DNA of 64,000 nucleotides. Origin: Epiperipatus broadwayi (taxonomy: Eukaryota > Onychophora > Udeonychophora > Euonychophora > Peripatidae). Every line of letters begins with the position of its first letter. Positions within the stretch are counted from its first letter, which is position 1. Where the stretch lies: positions 470,001-534,000 of the forward strand of contig JAQFVV010006546.1 in NCBI GenBank assembly GCA_028023455.1, read 5' to 3'. Position numbers and translations under genes: made by a program. Positions 13,198 through 25,445 of the stretch are shown piece after piece. A model generated the notes under the pieces. It was not told the DNA's origin. It saw only the letters and a program-made list of their open reading frames with translations, and made no database searches.

Positions 13198-13201
13198 TTA
13201 A

Positions 13202-13969
13202 CCTTTTAACCACTAATTATATTATTGGTTGTATGAGATAAAAATCATATCTTTTAATTGGCCAACTCACAAACTGAAGACAAAGCCTATTGTTAAAACA
13301 CATTCACCTATAATATTAAATTCAACTCAGATACGTTTATAAAAAGTATATTACTAATTTTTCAGGTTATGAAAGAGAACAAAAGTTCTTTCAAAAATAA
13401 ATTGCTATTTATTTATTATAAAATATTCAATTTCGGCAAATTTAAAAGCGAATGTCTAAACAAAAAAATGCTGACGCAAACGCTTTTTTTCAATTTTACG
13501 TTATGGAAAAGTAAAGATTTCTTTTTGCTAAATCTTAAATATTTTTACTAAAATCTTCAATATTTTTCGAAAATAATTTTGTTTTTTTAGTATATTTTAT
13601 TAAAAAACTATTTTAATTTGTCGAATTATATTTTTTTAATACTTAAATTACATTTGAAATGAAAATCTCAGCATTTTTCTTTATTTTCTTTGATCAGATG
13701 GTTTCTTTGTTCTTTCCAGCCAATCAGAATGTCTTTTTTGTCTGAGAGCTGGCTGACAGCCAATCACCAACAAGGTTCTTTCTTTGTTTAGTTTTAAATG
13801 CGGTTTTTTTGATTTTTTACTTGTAAAATAATTCAGAAGAGGACACCATCTTACAGAACTTTTAAAAACCTAATCAATAACTGTCAAACAAATATTCTAG
13901 CATTAAAACTAGCAGAATTAGAGTGACATCAGATGTCGACGAGAGACCTCGTAAGAGGTGGGGAAAGGG
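13202..13969. mobile_element. piggyBac-type non-autonomous element, 768 bp
   Basis: Interrupts the RNase H coding region. It is flanked by TTAA at both ends (13,198-13,201 and 13,970-13,973), the hallmark piggyBac duplication. The ends are short inverted repeats, CCTTTTAACCAC on the left and, read inward, CCCTTTCCCCAC on the right, matching the CCYTTT start of piggyBac ends. Subtracting the element and one TTAA puts the retroelement frame back in register on both sides, which fixes the boundaries. There is no transposase; the one 60-codon frame inside (13,369-13,551) is low-complexity. Confidence 0.92.
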
Positions 13970-13973
13970 TTAA

Positions 13974-14425
13974 AAGGCACGGAAAAAAACTACACAGTAA
14001 CCGAACAGGAGGCCCTGGCGATAGTCTGGGCATGTAATAAGTTCAAGCAGGTACTTTTAGGCTCCGAAGTCATCACTGACCACCGATGCTTGGAGTTTCT
14101 TAACAAGAGCTACTTGAATAATGACCGCCTGATAAGATGGAGCCTCAGCCTTCAGCGGTTCAACTACAAGATTGTTTACTGCCCAGGTCCAGAAAATATG
14201 GTTGCTGACATATTAAGCTGAGACCCTATAGAAGTCAAACCCCAAAACCCCAATTTCAAGTGACCAATCCCTGATCATCACTGCAAATGTCCTGAACCAT
14301 GATGTGGAACAACAGTTCAAGAACCTCCAATACTGGCAGGAACAGCACACAGAGTATCGACAATTGATCCAGATGATCCAGCAGAAGGGCAACCCAGTTG
14401 AAGGATGGACTACAATATGAGGCAA
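13974..14425 (+). pseudogene. Gypsy RNase H (remainder) and spacer to integrase
   Basis: RNase H would degrade RNA in the RNA-DNA hybrid. The frame resumes right after the inserted element with EKNYTVTEQEALAIVWA, then TDHRCLEFL, then the conserved tail ending ADILS. The next codon is a TGA (14,219-14,221) where gypsy proteins almost always have Arg. After this the frame breaks up through the linker before the integrase zinc finger starts at about 14,500. Confidence 0.88.
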
Positions 14426-14438
14426 AACCCACTACCAG

Positions 14439-15530
14439 ATGTGGAATGGGCTATTACAACAACAAGGGACAGAAGGAAATTACTGGAGGATCTTAGTACC
14501 ACCAAATCTAAGGAGTCACCTTATAGAACACATGCATCATCTGGTAGGACACTATGGCCCATGGAAGATGGAGGAGGCTTTGAGATGGCAGTTCCACTGG
14601 CCAGGGATGTATGATAGCATCTTTAAAACCCTAGATAAATGCATGACCTACACCAAGGACAAACCACCAAGCAGAAAATTTTGTGGCCCTCTTAACTCCA
14701 TCATCCCAACAAGACCGAATGAAATCTTGGCTATTGATCACTACGGACCATTACCACCATACCAGAGATACCATTACCTCCTGGTCACCTACGATCTGTT
14801 CTCAAAATAGATATGGGCCTACCCAGTCAGGAAAGCAGATTCTCAGTGTATGATTAGGGCCCTACAACACCAATTGACCAATATTGGGAAACCGAATACA
14901 CTCCTGTCAGATCATGGGTCTGCATTTACGTCATGGGAATGGAGGGCATGGTTAGCACAACAGAACCTCAAACATAGCACGACCTCCATCAGAAACCCCC
15001 AATCGAACTCCTGTGAAAGGGTTATGAGGGATATTAACCGCCTATTTAGAACACATGTTCAAGGAAATCACCAAGGCTGGATGAAACGAACAAAGGAAAT
15101 TTGCCAATACATAAATGGAACAATAAGTGAGTCAATGGGGATGACACGCATGTAATTACACTTCGGGATAAGGGATCCTGCCTTAGTCAAGACACCATTG
15201 CCATGGGAGGAACATCCGGTTGATCCTGTAACCGACCAAAGAAGAGCCCCCCACCGCATGAGAGAACGAGCCAAACGGCGATGCCTACCAAATCCCAGAC
15301 CTTATCAGTTCCAAGTGGGGAATTACATGTGGGTACGGACACCGCAACCCAGCAATCAGGGCCTTAAGATGTATAAAAAGTTATTTCCATTATACCAAGG
15401 ACCTTATCTCATACATAGCAAATGCGGACCAAATACGTACCTATTAAAGCAGAAGGGCGCTATCAAAAAGACCTACAATGATCGGAGCCTCAAACCCTGT
15501 GGACATCACCCACATGACCCAGGAATCTAA
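14439..15530 (+). pseudogene. Gypsy integrase with GPY/F tail
   Basis: Would insert the cDNA into the genome. The N-terminal zinc finger keeps both His (HHLVGHYGPW region, about 14,530) but the CxxC pair reads CMTY, so its last Cys is Tyr. The catalytic core keeps all three acidic residues: Asp in AIDHYGPLP (about 14,735), Asp in LLSDHGSAF (about 14,905) and Glu in CERVMRDINRLF (about 15,014). The C-terminal domain has the GPY/F motif (YQGPYLI, about 15,393-15,413). Two stops interrupt it: TAG at 14,808, where a conserved Trp is expected in the FSKW motif, and TAA at about 15,153. There is no chromodomain. Confidence 0.92.
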
Positions 15531-15636
15531 TTAAAACAATTCTGTAGGACCGTCGAAATTGTGGAAAGAACTGGAAAAGAAAGATAAAACGAGCCAGTTA
15601 ACCCATACATTAAGATAGTAAGCATTAATGTATATA

Positions 15637-15655
15637 AAGAGAAAGAATGAGGGGG
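15637..15655 (+). promoter_or_regulatory. Polypurine tract of gypsy element
   Basis: A run of almost pure purines ending AATGAGGGGG is followed directly by TGTAGAAGC. This is the expected plus-strand primer next to the start of a 3' LTR. It argues that the real LTR begins at 15,656 (TGTA...TACA ends) rather than at 15,820, where similarity to the 5' copy starts. Confidence 0.75.
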
Positions 15656-18201
15656 TGTAGAAGCTAGAAAGTTAATTGCTGATCCGAGTATGATATCGAT
15701 GTACCCTTAAAATCCAGTTTTTTTTTATATTATCATGTTATCCTGTTTTAATTTTGTATTTTCCTCTTTATTAAAAAGGGAAGATTCATTTATTACTACC
15801 CATTCCGAGTAAAGGAATATGAAACTATAAGATTTGTATTCATATCTTAGTTTCACCTTAATTCTGTCATCATTCTACCTCTCACCCTTTTAGTATGAGT
15901 TTTACATGGATTCTGACCTTGAATATCAGATTAATGCATAATAATATATAATATCTGTAAAGTGTAAATGTTATATATGCGCACATACTCTGATAAGCTT
16001 ATTTTAAAATAATGCATTGCAAGGTATTATTAAATTGCCATGCGTAAGTTATATAAATTTAAATAATCCTATTAATTATTCTGATAGGTTTAAATATTTT
16101 AAATTATAAATAAAATCAATAATTATATTTTAAAATGTAAACATATTATTATTTAGGTCAGATCCAGGTAATACTTAAATTATAAAAATAACTAATTCTC
16201 AATTAAAATAAAAATGTTTTAAAATTCCCCTGCTAATTAAAGGCAAGTCATAGCGGGAGGGGGGAAAAAGATGACAGAGCTAAAAAGATATTTTTAAAAC
16301 ATACGGAAACAAAGAAAAAAAGGTTTGTTAAAAATAACTTTTATAACAGTAAAGGGTAAAATGTAAAAGTGATCAGATTGAAATTCCAACCTGTATGACT
16401 ATTGCATCCGTGACCTAAAGGGATGTATGGCACGAACCTGGGAGACAGCTGCATGGATGACATATTGCTCGATGGATCTCTGAGATAAGGAAATAGAGAA
16501 TAAAAGCCACAACTGATTATTGTTTTTTTTGGATCATGAAAAGTTAGAACCAGAAATGTTAAGTCCAATTATATTTCTCGTGATCCAAAATCTATATCAA
16601 GCAATGTGCCAAGAGTAGGAGCCATGCTATGCTCTTCTGGACTGATGGCTATACAATATTAAAATCCCACAAAATGTGATAAACCTACAATTTTGCTGCT
16701 TCCCTTGAAAATCTGCTCCTAACTGTAACTGCCATTGAACCTGGAAACTCAGACTCTCCAAACAGTGTGCACACTGAAATGAACTAAAGGTAACATTATA
16801 CCCAAGATTAAATTTCGTTTGGAACTCTCATTGAACTCTATATCTCTAAAATATTACTTTCATTTTATTTCCACTATTATGTAATCCTAAAATTAAATCT
16901 ATTTTCTGTAATAATATTATTTATAATGAACCTAGTAAATTACTCTATCTATCATTATTCTACTTGGGTATCCAATTTTATTGTATTTGCTGAAATTATA
17001 TTTCATGCCCATGTGGTTTCCGAGCTGATATTTTTTTTATATAATTCGCGGAAGGGTTGCCCTCTTCTGCCAGTTTAATATCATAATAATAAATCATAAC
17101 GGTTAATAGATTTCAGCTCGGGAATCATATACTATTTTAATATATTTTATAAATACGAGACTTATATTATTAATTAATGTATTTGTCGATGAGCTATCAT
17201 TCATGCTAGGTTAATTAAATCTTAAATATAGCCATAATGTTAAGAAGAAGGGGGGGTTAATGATAGTAAATTAAATGCTAGTCGTGTGGAGATTGGGGAT
17301 AGATTTGTATAAATCAATGCGTTTGCATTAGAGTTATGAACTGCGCTAGTTATTTATACATGAATTTTTATATCGCAGAAATGTAATAGAGTTATTGTCA
17401 ACATGTTGCTCTCGCACTTAAGGAGCATACAAATATATATAATAGCATAGAACCTTGTCACGCGGTTGGGGGATGGAAAGGCTTCGACCTCACACCGAAA
17501 CCACACTCATGGCAGACCTATAGGGCTGATTTTTGATCATCCCACCAGCCTCCAACCTTTCTTCTGTGATTATCCTTTTGAAAGCCAATTCTCTTATAGC
17601 TTGGCAGTATCCATACTACCGCAAGTCACTTTAATAATAATTATAAAGTTTATGCTGGGTCTCGCTCCACTCCTCCACATATGTTAATCTATAGTAAATT
17701 ATTTAGAATAAAATATTAATGATAAAGTAAATAGGATGATAGCTTTGTGAACAAATGCGCTCCTCTTTAAAATCTCGTACTGTGTCTTGTAACCTTCATT
17801 ACTTAAACGTGAGGCATGGAATGTAATTAATATTGATATCCAGGTAGCGTAATATATTGCTAATGTAAATTAACCACAATTAAATATTTAAATTATCTAT
17901 ATCCATGTCTGTGTCTGCTTAATTTTAAATAATAATTAATATCTCTCATATCAATGAATTGTAGAATATAGTAGTCGTCCGTAAGGTTAAATCATTAATT
18001 AGAGTCTCTTGTTTACCTGACCACCGGACCTGGAAAATAATGCTATTGTTATGATAGATGTGTTGTCATGTAGGTTTTGTTGTGAATCAATTTACTATAT
18101 TCAAATACGGTATCACAGGCCCTGAACCCAACTGTTATGCTGCCTTTCGAACATGGTGGTGGAACTTTGCAACATGTTAACAAGGCATACTTACCGTTAC
18201 A
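15656..18201 (+). repeat. 3' LTR of gypsy element
   Basis: Starts TGTAG right after the purine tract and ends TTACA, giving matching TGTA/TACA ends and a length of about 2,546 bp, long for gypsy elements. From about 15,813 onward it matches the 5' copy. Its first 160 bases have no partner in the truncated 5' copy. Confidence 0.85.
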
Positions 18202-18209
18202 ATATATAT

Positions 18210-19990
18210 ATAAACTCTTGTACTATATTAAAGAAACCAAACGTTTTATCACTGATATTCTCAGCTTCATTTTAAGTTATTTATATCTAAATTTAATTAT
18301 TTCAGTAAATCAGTAAGAATATTATCAATTCATTTGCTGTAGCATCTAAATAGGATAGAATACTAATCAAGGTTCATGTATTTCAACACTTTAATGTCCT
18401 GAATTGGACATTATTTTTAATATTTTATGACAATAGAGTATTTCATTTTGAATTTTATCTGCTAAGTCTTAAGGAGGGCATATATTTAAAATCACAATTA
18501 TTAGATACCCATAGCTGGTGTTTAACACCTCAATGCATGTCAAAAATTGTCATTGTTGAGATCATAATGTTTATTACTCTTATTGAAGAATTAGATTTTG
18601 TTTGCCTAAAAACTGTACTACAAAAATTTTTGTTTTTATGACATCATACCAATCTTTATTGCCCTTACCTAAACTGTTTATTCAAAAGGATTAATGCAAA
18701 TTTTATTTTTGAAAGATGTAATTGTTTAAATGATTTAAATGTTTCTCATGACGATTCAGGTAAATTGCAAGATCTTGTTAATCATTATGGCCAATAAATT
18801 TATTACATTCCAAATTGTAAAGTTCTAAAAGGTTGCAGCAAAAGAAATAAACTGAGTTTTATGAAACTGAATAAGTTAACCAATTTCTATTGCATTTTTC
18901 AAACATTTTTAAAATATATAATCCCAGTGTCAACACTAAACTGAAATAGAAATCCAAATATTAAATCACCCCTCATCCGCCATCCTCTGTGAAATAAATT
19001 TAGAGATTCTAATATATTTATTTCACAGAAAGCAGTGCTGGATTTCTTAATAATGTGGGATGATTTAATATTTGGATTTTTATAATACGTATTGAGTACA
19101 TCAAAAATATCCTTATTGCAACTAGGAAAGGTTCCGAATCATTCTTTATTATTTGTTTAGCGAAATACTGAATAATTCTGGAAGTATTTCTCTCTCCTTC
19201 CCATTTTCTTTTATTTATTAAATTTTGATACTAGGAAATTTTTTTTTCTTCTTGAGACATCTAATTAAAGAAAAAATACACAATTATAATGTTTTATTGT
19301 TAATATTCAAAATTAAGTATAAATTTTCCTCTATTAGTAAAAAAAAACTTAGTACAAAACAATTTTTACAATTTCATATACAATTTTATATATAAATTTA
19401 CTAACAAATAAAAATTAATGTTAAAAAAATATCGAATTATTAAATATATATATTAATTTTTTCATGATACTTTAATAACAAAATTAAAAAAATAAGTATT
19501 ATGTTATGTTGAATGTAACGGAAAAGAATGAATAACTTATCTTAGTTGAAATTCAAATTTACTTCTTGTTCTTGTTTATGTTATTACTGATGTACTGCAC
19601 TTTATTGTTCTAATTCTAATCACAAAAATTTGCAACTGATATTTGTTTGATTAGTGATATTTTATATTGTAATAGAAGAAAGATAAAAACTGCAGCAGAT
19701 TTTCTTATATACGTTTAAAGAAAACGGACTTCAACCAGATTCAAATGCGTATCAACCTCATATAAGTTCAAGTTTTTATTTGTATATGCTAAACTACTTG
19801 TTAGAACTAGAATCCGAATAACATAAGATCTTAAGGAATAATAACAAATAAGTGATTGTAAATAATTTGTTTAAAACAATTCTATATATTATAAGTAACA
19901 TTTAAACAAAAATGCAATTTATTTCGACATAGTTAATGAATAATATTTAAGTATTTTCTCCTCACCTGAAATCTATAACACCTGTGCGCG
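18210..19990. other. AT-rich DNA with one possible coding relic
   Basis: Mostly non-coding. On the plus strand about 18,636-18,790 is open and not low-complexity (it includes FKRINANFIFERCNCLNDL) and continues past one stop to about 18,960. I do not recognise the family. It may be a transposase or gene relic, or chance. Confidence 0.35.
18949..19080. mobile_element. Mariner-like MITE, 132 bp
   Basis: Terminal inverted repeats of about 22 bp (RAAATCCAAATATTAAATCA type) flanked by TA on both sides (18,947-18,948 and 19,081-19,082). TA duplication fits Tc1/mariner. The interior holds a second smaller inverted repeat (TGTGAAATAAAT / ATTTATTTCACA). No coding capacity. Confidence 0.75.
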
Positions 19991-19999
19991 TTGCACATA

Positions 20000-22330
20000 T
20001 GATGTAATATGGCTATTCCTTTATCGAAGTCAGGACGCTCAGAAAAACCTGTTAGCCACCTTTTTTCTTTTTTATTCCCCACCCTAAGTTTTCTCCATAT
20101 TCTTCTCTATCCTACTCCATCCCATTACCACAATATCATCTTTGTCCACTCCATGCCTTTTATATCTAGATCCCCTTTATCTTTTTTCTAACCCAGCAAA
20201 AAGACTAAGAACCCACTAATCTGTGTGCTATTATCAACAGTTGAATATATTTGGAATATTTAAATAAAGTTACATTTTTATAAAAACATTCAATACTCAG
20301 ATTATGGAAAATAGTCTAATATATAAATACAACTAAGAATCCACTTTCTGTATAAACATTCAGATTATATTTATTCTTTCACAATTTCATTATTTGTATG
20401 CTTTTGGCTTGTAAACATTCACATTCAATTAGTACATGCCTAATATTTTCTATGCCTTTCTTACATAATTTGCAGACTAAATCACTCACATTTTTCCATT
20501 TATGTGTATATTCCCTTGTTGCTAATGATTGTTGGAGCTTTAAACAATAGACTACTTTCCTTACTATTATTGTAAATTAACTGACACTCATTATTCTGTT
20601 TTCTTCTATATATATTTAAACTTTTTAATCTCCATATTAGTTCTCCATCTCTCCAGTTTCTATTTTTTATTAATGTATCTATTCTTCTATACCATTCTTT
20701 GCCACTATAACCCTCAAAAATTCTACTAACACAGTTATCCCACATTTTGTATAAGTATACTGACATAGTCCTTATCCAAATCTTTTGCATACTGTACTAC
20801 CTTTCATTATTCATCTTGTTACCTGTCCTTTACCCATAACCCAATTAATACTACTTTGGTTATTCTCTTACTATCTGTAAATTTCAATTTACCAAACATT
20901 TTCACTTTGCTTTTTGCATCTCTCATATAAAAACTTGAGCATCCCATTTCTCCTTGAATTATCTTCCTTTGCTGTCCACACACCTGCATCTAATGCATGT
21001 CTTTTTACTTCCTTTTGTACTTTTTCTAAGTAATCTAACACCCCTTTACTAATAAATAATGCATCATTACCATAAATTAATTCTGCTACTGCCACTGCCT
21101 TCCATACAATTCTTGCTGCATCATATTTATTAAATGAAAATTGTTAATTTCTTTATCAATCTCTTTCTTTTTTTTTTTTGTTTCATTTATCAATTTTTTC
21201 TCTCATCCATCCAAACAATTCCTCTGCTTATTTAAGATGATTCTCAAATAGTTATACCTATTCACCACATTTAACTTTATATCCTCCAAGAAAATTTTTT
21301 TCTCTTTTCTTTCCCCAGCATTTATCATCATTACTTTTTATTTTTCTTCACTAAATTTGATCCCTATTTCTTTGCCCACCCTTGCACAATCTTCAGCACT
21401 GCCCCTCTTCCTAGTCTTTCTATTGCCCTTTCCACTTCTCTCAAATATAACAAAAATAAAATAGGTGACATAGGACATCCTTGCCTTAATCCTATCCGAT
21501 TTTTAACTCTAAAATTCTATATTTCCTAATTGATAAGTATAGTAATTATTTTCATACACTCTCTTAATAAGATCCACTAAAGTGTCATTCATTCCCAAAT
21601 TGATTAAACTTACCCATAATTTATTTCTATTTACTCTATCATATGCCTTCTCTATATCTATAAAGACCATATATAACTGCCTACCTGTATTCCTATTCAT
21701 GTCTAGATGCTGTGTGACTACAAAGAAATTCCTATATGCCTATCTATTCTAAAATATCTTTGCATTTACCTCACTATATTATTTTTTTCATCCATTTTGC
21801 CACCCTTCCAGCAACAATATATGCTAAAACATTATACAACATTGACATTACCACTACCAGTCTATAATTGTTTATCTTTATATGGTCATTGCACTTTTCT
21901 TTAAATAATAGTCTCATTGTATTATTCCAGCTATCTGGAAATTCTGTTTTCTGCACCATCTTATTAAAACATGATAGTAGATTATTTTTTTCCTATTTCC
22001 CAAATTCATCACCATCTCTGCAGCCCATCCATCTAAACCTCTTTCCTTTACATTTTTCAACTTCTTCCCTGCCTCATTCAATTCATTTTCTGTAAAACTA
22101 CAATTTTCATTACTATTTGCTTTTATATTTGTTATCACTCTGTTCTTCTCATCTAACATCCTTTTTATATTCATTACACACTTATTTATTTACTTCTTCT
22201 CTAGAACTACACATTTTCTCCTCACCATTTATTTAGTAATGCTATAGAACTCTTCCTACATATCTTCTTATAATAAATTTCCAATTTTTTTTTTTTTACT
22301 CCCATTTCGTGTACATTGTGCTGATGCGCT
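20000..22330 (-). pseudogene. Non-LTR retrotransposon (LINE) relic, RT core deleted
   Basis: Minus-strand LINE. Readable in order: GLDGWAAEMV (about 22,030); PDSWN plus an NNYR block (about 21,780-21,950); the palm motif VFIDIEKAYDRVNRNKLW (about 21,620-21,680); LRQGCPMSPILFLLYL (about 21,440-21,490); then a downstream thumb-like block. The segment that should carry FADD, between GRGAVLKI and KEIGIKFSEEK at about 21,370-21,410, is missing, so the RT is dead by deletion. The C-terminus has a Cys-His cluster, DLVCKLCKKGIENIRHVLIECE (about 20,420-20,490). A non-coding 3' tail continues to roughly 20,000. No ORF1 or endonuclease, so it is 5'-truncated. The clade is not resolved by eye. Confidence 0.85.
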
Positions 22331-24950
22331 CTGCAGTGATTGTATAATCTAATATAACTGACAGTCTGGCTGATTAGTCTTTAATGTTAATAGATGTTAC
22401 TCTTCATGCAATTTCTAGTTTAGCTTTATACAATATGTATACATATTTAAGATTATAAATATACGCATATATATTCATTTTCGATAAAAATTTATAATTA
22501 AAAATAATACATAATTAAGATTTAAAAAATGAGTAAAAAGAGGAAACTAAATACTTATTTCAACCACAAGATTGACTCTTTTTAGAGTCGATACATAAGA
22601 AAGATAATGATATGAATCCATCAAAAGAGAATTTTTTATTTAAAAATAATGGAGGTGTACTTGTGATGGTAGAGGGAGTAATATGACTCAATATTTTTGG
22701 GAAATAATTATTCTTTTGCTGTTGTTGTTTCTTTTACTTTGATTTCTAAATTTTTAATATTACTATTTTTAATATATGTATAAAATACTTATAAATAGTT
22801 ATTTAAATTCCTATTTTTAATAACTGTGGATATATAATGATTTTTTTTCCCATCATTTTTATTAATTTTTTTGTTTGACATGAAAAAAATATTTTCCTTA
22901 TACTAATAGTGATGGAGGGGGATATTTTTATGTTGTCCCTATATTTTAATTTTCTATACTTTAGTTATTGTTTTTATATATATTAGATTTTGTGCAATTT
23001 TTGTTGTAGACTTCTAACAATAACAATAATAAAAAGTAATGTAATTCTATGTTTGTCTATATATAAAAATGTAAGTAATTAAAAAACAATGTAGGTTTAT
23101 AAAAAAATATATTTATAATAAAACTTCATTATCCCTTATTTAATATAAAGAATGTGTAATGTTAATTATATATACTATATTAAATTGTTTTGATTTAAAT
23201 TGATAAATGAACATCTCATTTATCAATTAACAAAATAAAATTCTAAATATATTATAAAAAATACTAGTAAAAATAAAAACAGATACGCATTTGTAATTTT
23301 TTTTATCTCACTCCCTCTCTCATATTAAGTATTCTTTCCGTCACTTTCATTAATTTTTTATTGGTATGGTATTTTCTTATATTAGTAGCAAAAAAATATA
23401 TTTTTCTTGTTGTCTTTATATTTTAAATTATATATATGATTATTCTTTTTATTAAGTCTACTTTTTTTAAAATCTGTAATATATTTTAGTTGACTAATCT
23501 ACAGTCTACATTCCTATTAAGGTAATATTATTTTTGTTATTATGCAAAAAAACATTCTTTATACAATACAAAAATTGAACAAAATAATGATATTTGTGAT
23601 ATCTTTGTTAATATGAAATAAAACTATTATTTACATCAAATGTCGAAAAAAATATTAAGGTTATACCAAAAAATATTATAATAAGGCTAATTAAATAATA
23701 AAAGATTTACTACTATATTTATCATTTTTGAGAAGATAGATTATTACGTTTTTGAGTTATGCTTTAGATGTTTTTATTAGTTGGGAAACATGTATAGAAT
23801 AAACTCTTCCTTTGGTTAAAAAAATATATCAATTTTTATTTACTCAATCATACAACATCTTTTGTCATTCCTAAAACAATATTCATATTAGAAAAATAAA
23901 TCATCTCTCCGTCATAAATGATATTCTGCTTATAAAGCCTACAGTGGATTTACGTTGGTAAACATCAAAATGTTCTAAAGTCTGTTGTTTATATTGTAAA
24001 CTATTATGTTACATTTTTATATTTTTGGATACAATCCTTATTCATATCTGTTGGTCATTTTCAGAAAATAATTTATTATTATAGTTGGAATGCAATCATC
24101 ACGTTTAACACTGTCTGCCTCAAAAAAATCAAAAAATTCAGAAGTTTATTAACTTACCTTTTTAAAACTTTTTTTTCATAAATTTATAAAACTGCTTCAA
24201 CTTCTTATCATATACTGCTTACCAGCTTCTTAGTGTTTTTTTCTGTAAAAGAGTAAAAAAAAAGTCACATTGGTATATATATACCAAAAATAAAATAGTA
24301 AAATAGTAGATGTTTTTATTTTATTTAATTCTGTATATTTTGATACGTAAATACTTTGATATTATTGGAATTATTTTATTTATGTAGGCTTTTCAAAAAA
24401 ATTAATAGCAGTTATTAACTTTTTTTATAAAAGGTCCCACAGTTAACATGGTGTTTACTTCGGAAATGATATGGTAATTCTATCACCTTAAATCACTCTT
24501 CTAGACTATCTGTAGTGATATCTCAGCTGGGGGGGGGGGCAAAATTGCGATCTAATAAATATCGATTTATTAATTTTTAAAAAATTATAAAGACTAGTAT
24601 GTCCCAGACAATTGGTAAAAATCAAAGTGTATTTAGTCTACTTTTGATATAATCTGTCCTGCCACCATATATATCTTTGACAGTTTTAATTCTTTGCAAT
24701 CTGGTTTTTACAGCATTTGTGAGATTACTTCAGAAAATTTTTAAAAAACAAAGAATATTTTTGCATGGTTTATTAAATATGTCTGATTATTTTTACACAA
24801 TAATTATATAACAATTATTTAAAACTAAAAAGATATAAGTATCCATTTTGATTTTATTCCTATATATTTTTATTTTTAAAAATAGAAGTTAATATTAAAT
24901 TGCAATACAAGTGTAATTTGCATATGTGGAGTTCTAGATGTAATTATATA

Positions 24951-25095
24951 AAGGATTTGAATACAGACTTTCAAGCTATCTTTAGGTATCCACTTTATCT
25001 CATACAACCGATGCACATGATCACACACATATGAAAATGATAAATAATCTCCAATGTACTTATTTTATTTCGTGTTGAACCAGTACTCATCGTTG
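24951..25095 (-). repeat. Dispersed repeat, family of the 3,923 element (copy 2)
   Basis: Read on the minus strand, it matches 25,300-25,445 and 54,690-54,838: a GATTATTTATC block, then TGTGTGTGATCA, then GTATGAGAT, ending GAAAGTCTGNRTTCRAATCC. A SINE or MITE origin is likely; no target duplication was found. Confidence 0.7.
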
Positions 25096-25299
25096 CTCCA
25101 TAATGTTATCCAAGAAAACTACTGCGAGTAAAATGACCATACTTTGTGACACTGTTAGTGTAATGTTATCGGCACTATATTAGAATTTTTTAACATATTT
25201 GAAAATTATATTTAAATCAGAATTTTATAGATTAACATTTATTCATTTGCGTTTTAATACATTGTACTGGCTTAAATCTGAATTTATATATGTAATATA

Positions 25300-25445
25300 T
25301 GCGGAATTCTAACTCAGACTTTCATAGGACTTACTACTCTCAGTGCCATCTCATATTGCTGACCCACCTGATCACACACATGTTGAAAAGATAAATAATC
25401 ACCAATATACGTATTTCATGCTAAACCAGCAATCATCAGTTGGTC
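25300..25445 (-). repeat. Dispersed repeat, family of the 3,923 element (copy 3)
   Basis: Minus-strand copy. It shares with the 54,690 copy the run TTTAGCATGAAATAC, the ATTGGTGATTATTTATC block and the GAAAGTCTGAGTT end. It lies 200 bp from copy 2 in the same orientation. Confidence 0.75.

Larger units (their letters stand above)
8108..18201 (+). mobile_element. Ty3/gypsy LTR retrotransposon, long LTRs
   Basis: Two direct repeats of about 2.4 kb (8,108-10,536 and 15,656/15,820-18,201), about 96% alike in sampled stretches, flank a gag-pol coding region in domain order gag, protease, RT, RNase H, integrase. That order with a GPY/F-type integrase tail defines Ty3/gypsy. A tRNA-lysine-like primer site follows the 5' LTR, and a purine tract precedes the 3' LTR. 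The copy is dead: stops, at least one frameshift, a changed RT active site and a piggyBac-type insertion. No convincing target duplication is seen, consistent with the 5' LTR having lost its outer end. Confidence 0.93.

Noticed and set aside
8111-18207. ATAT target duplication of the gypsy element
   Set aside because: Both flanks are (AT)n, so a match is uninformative, and the 5' LTR seems truncated, which would remove the true duplication.
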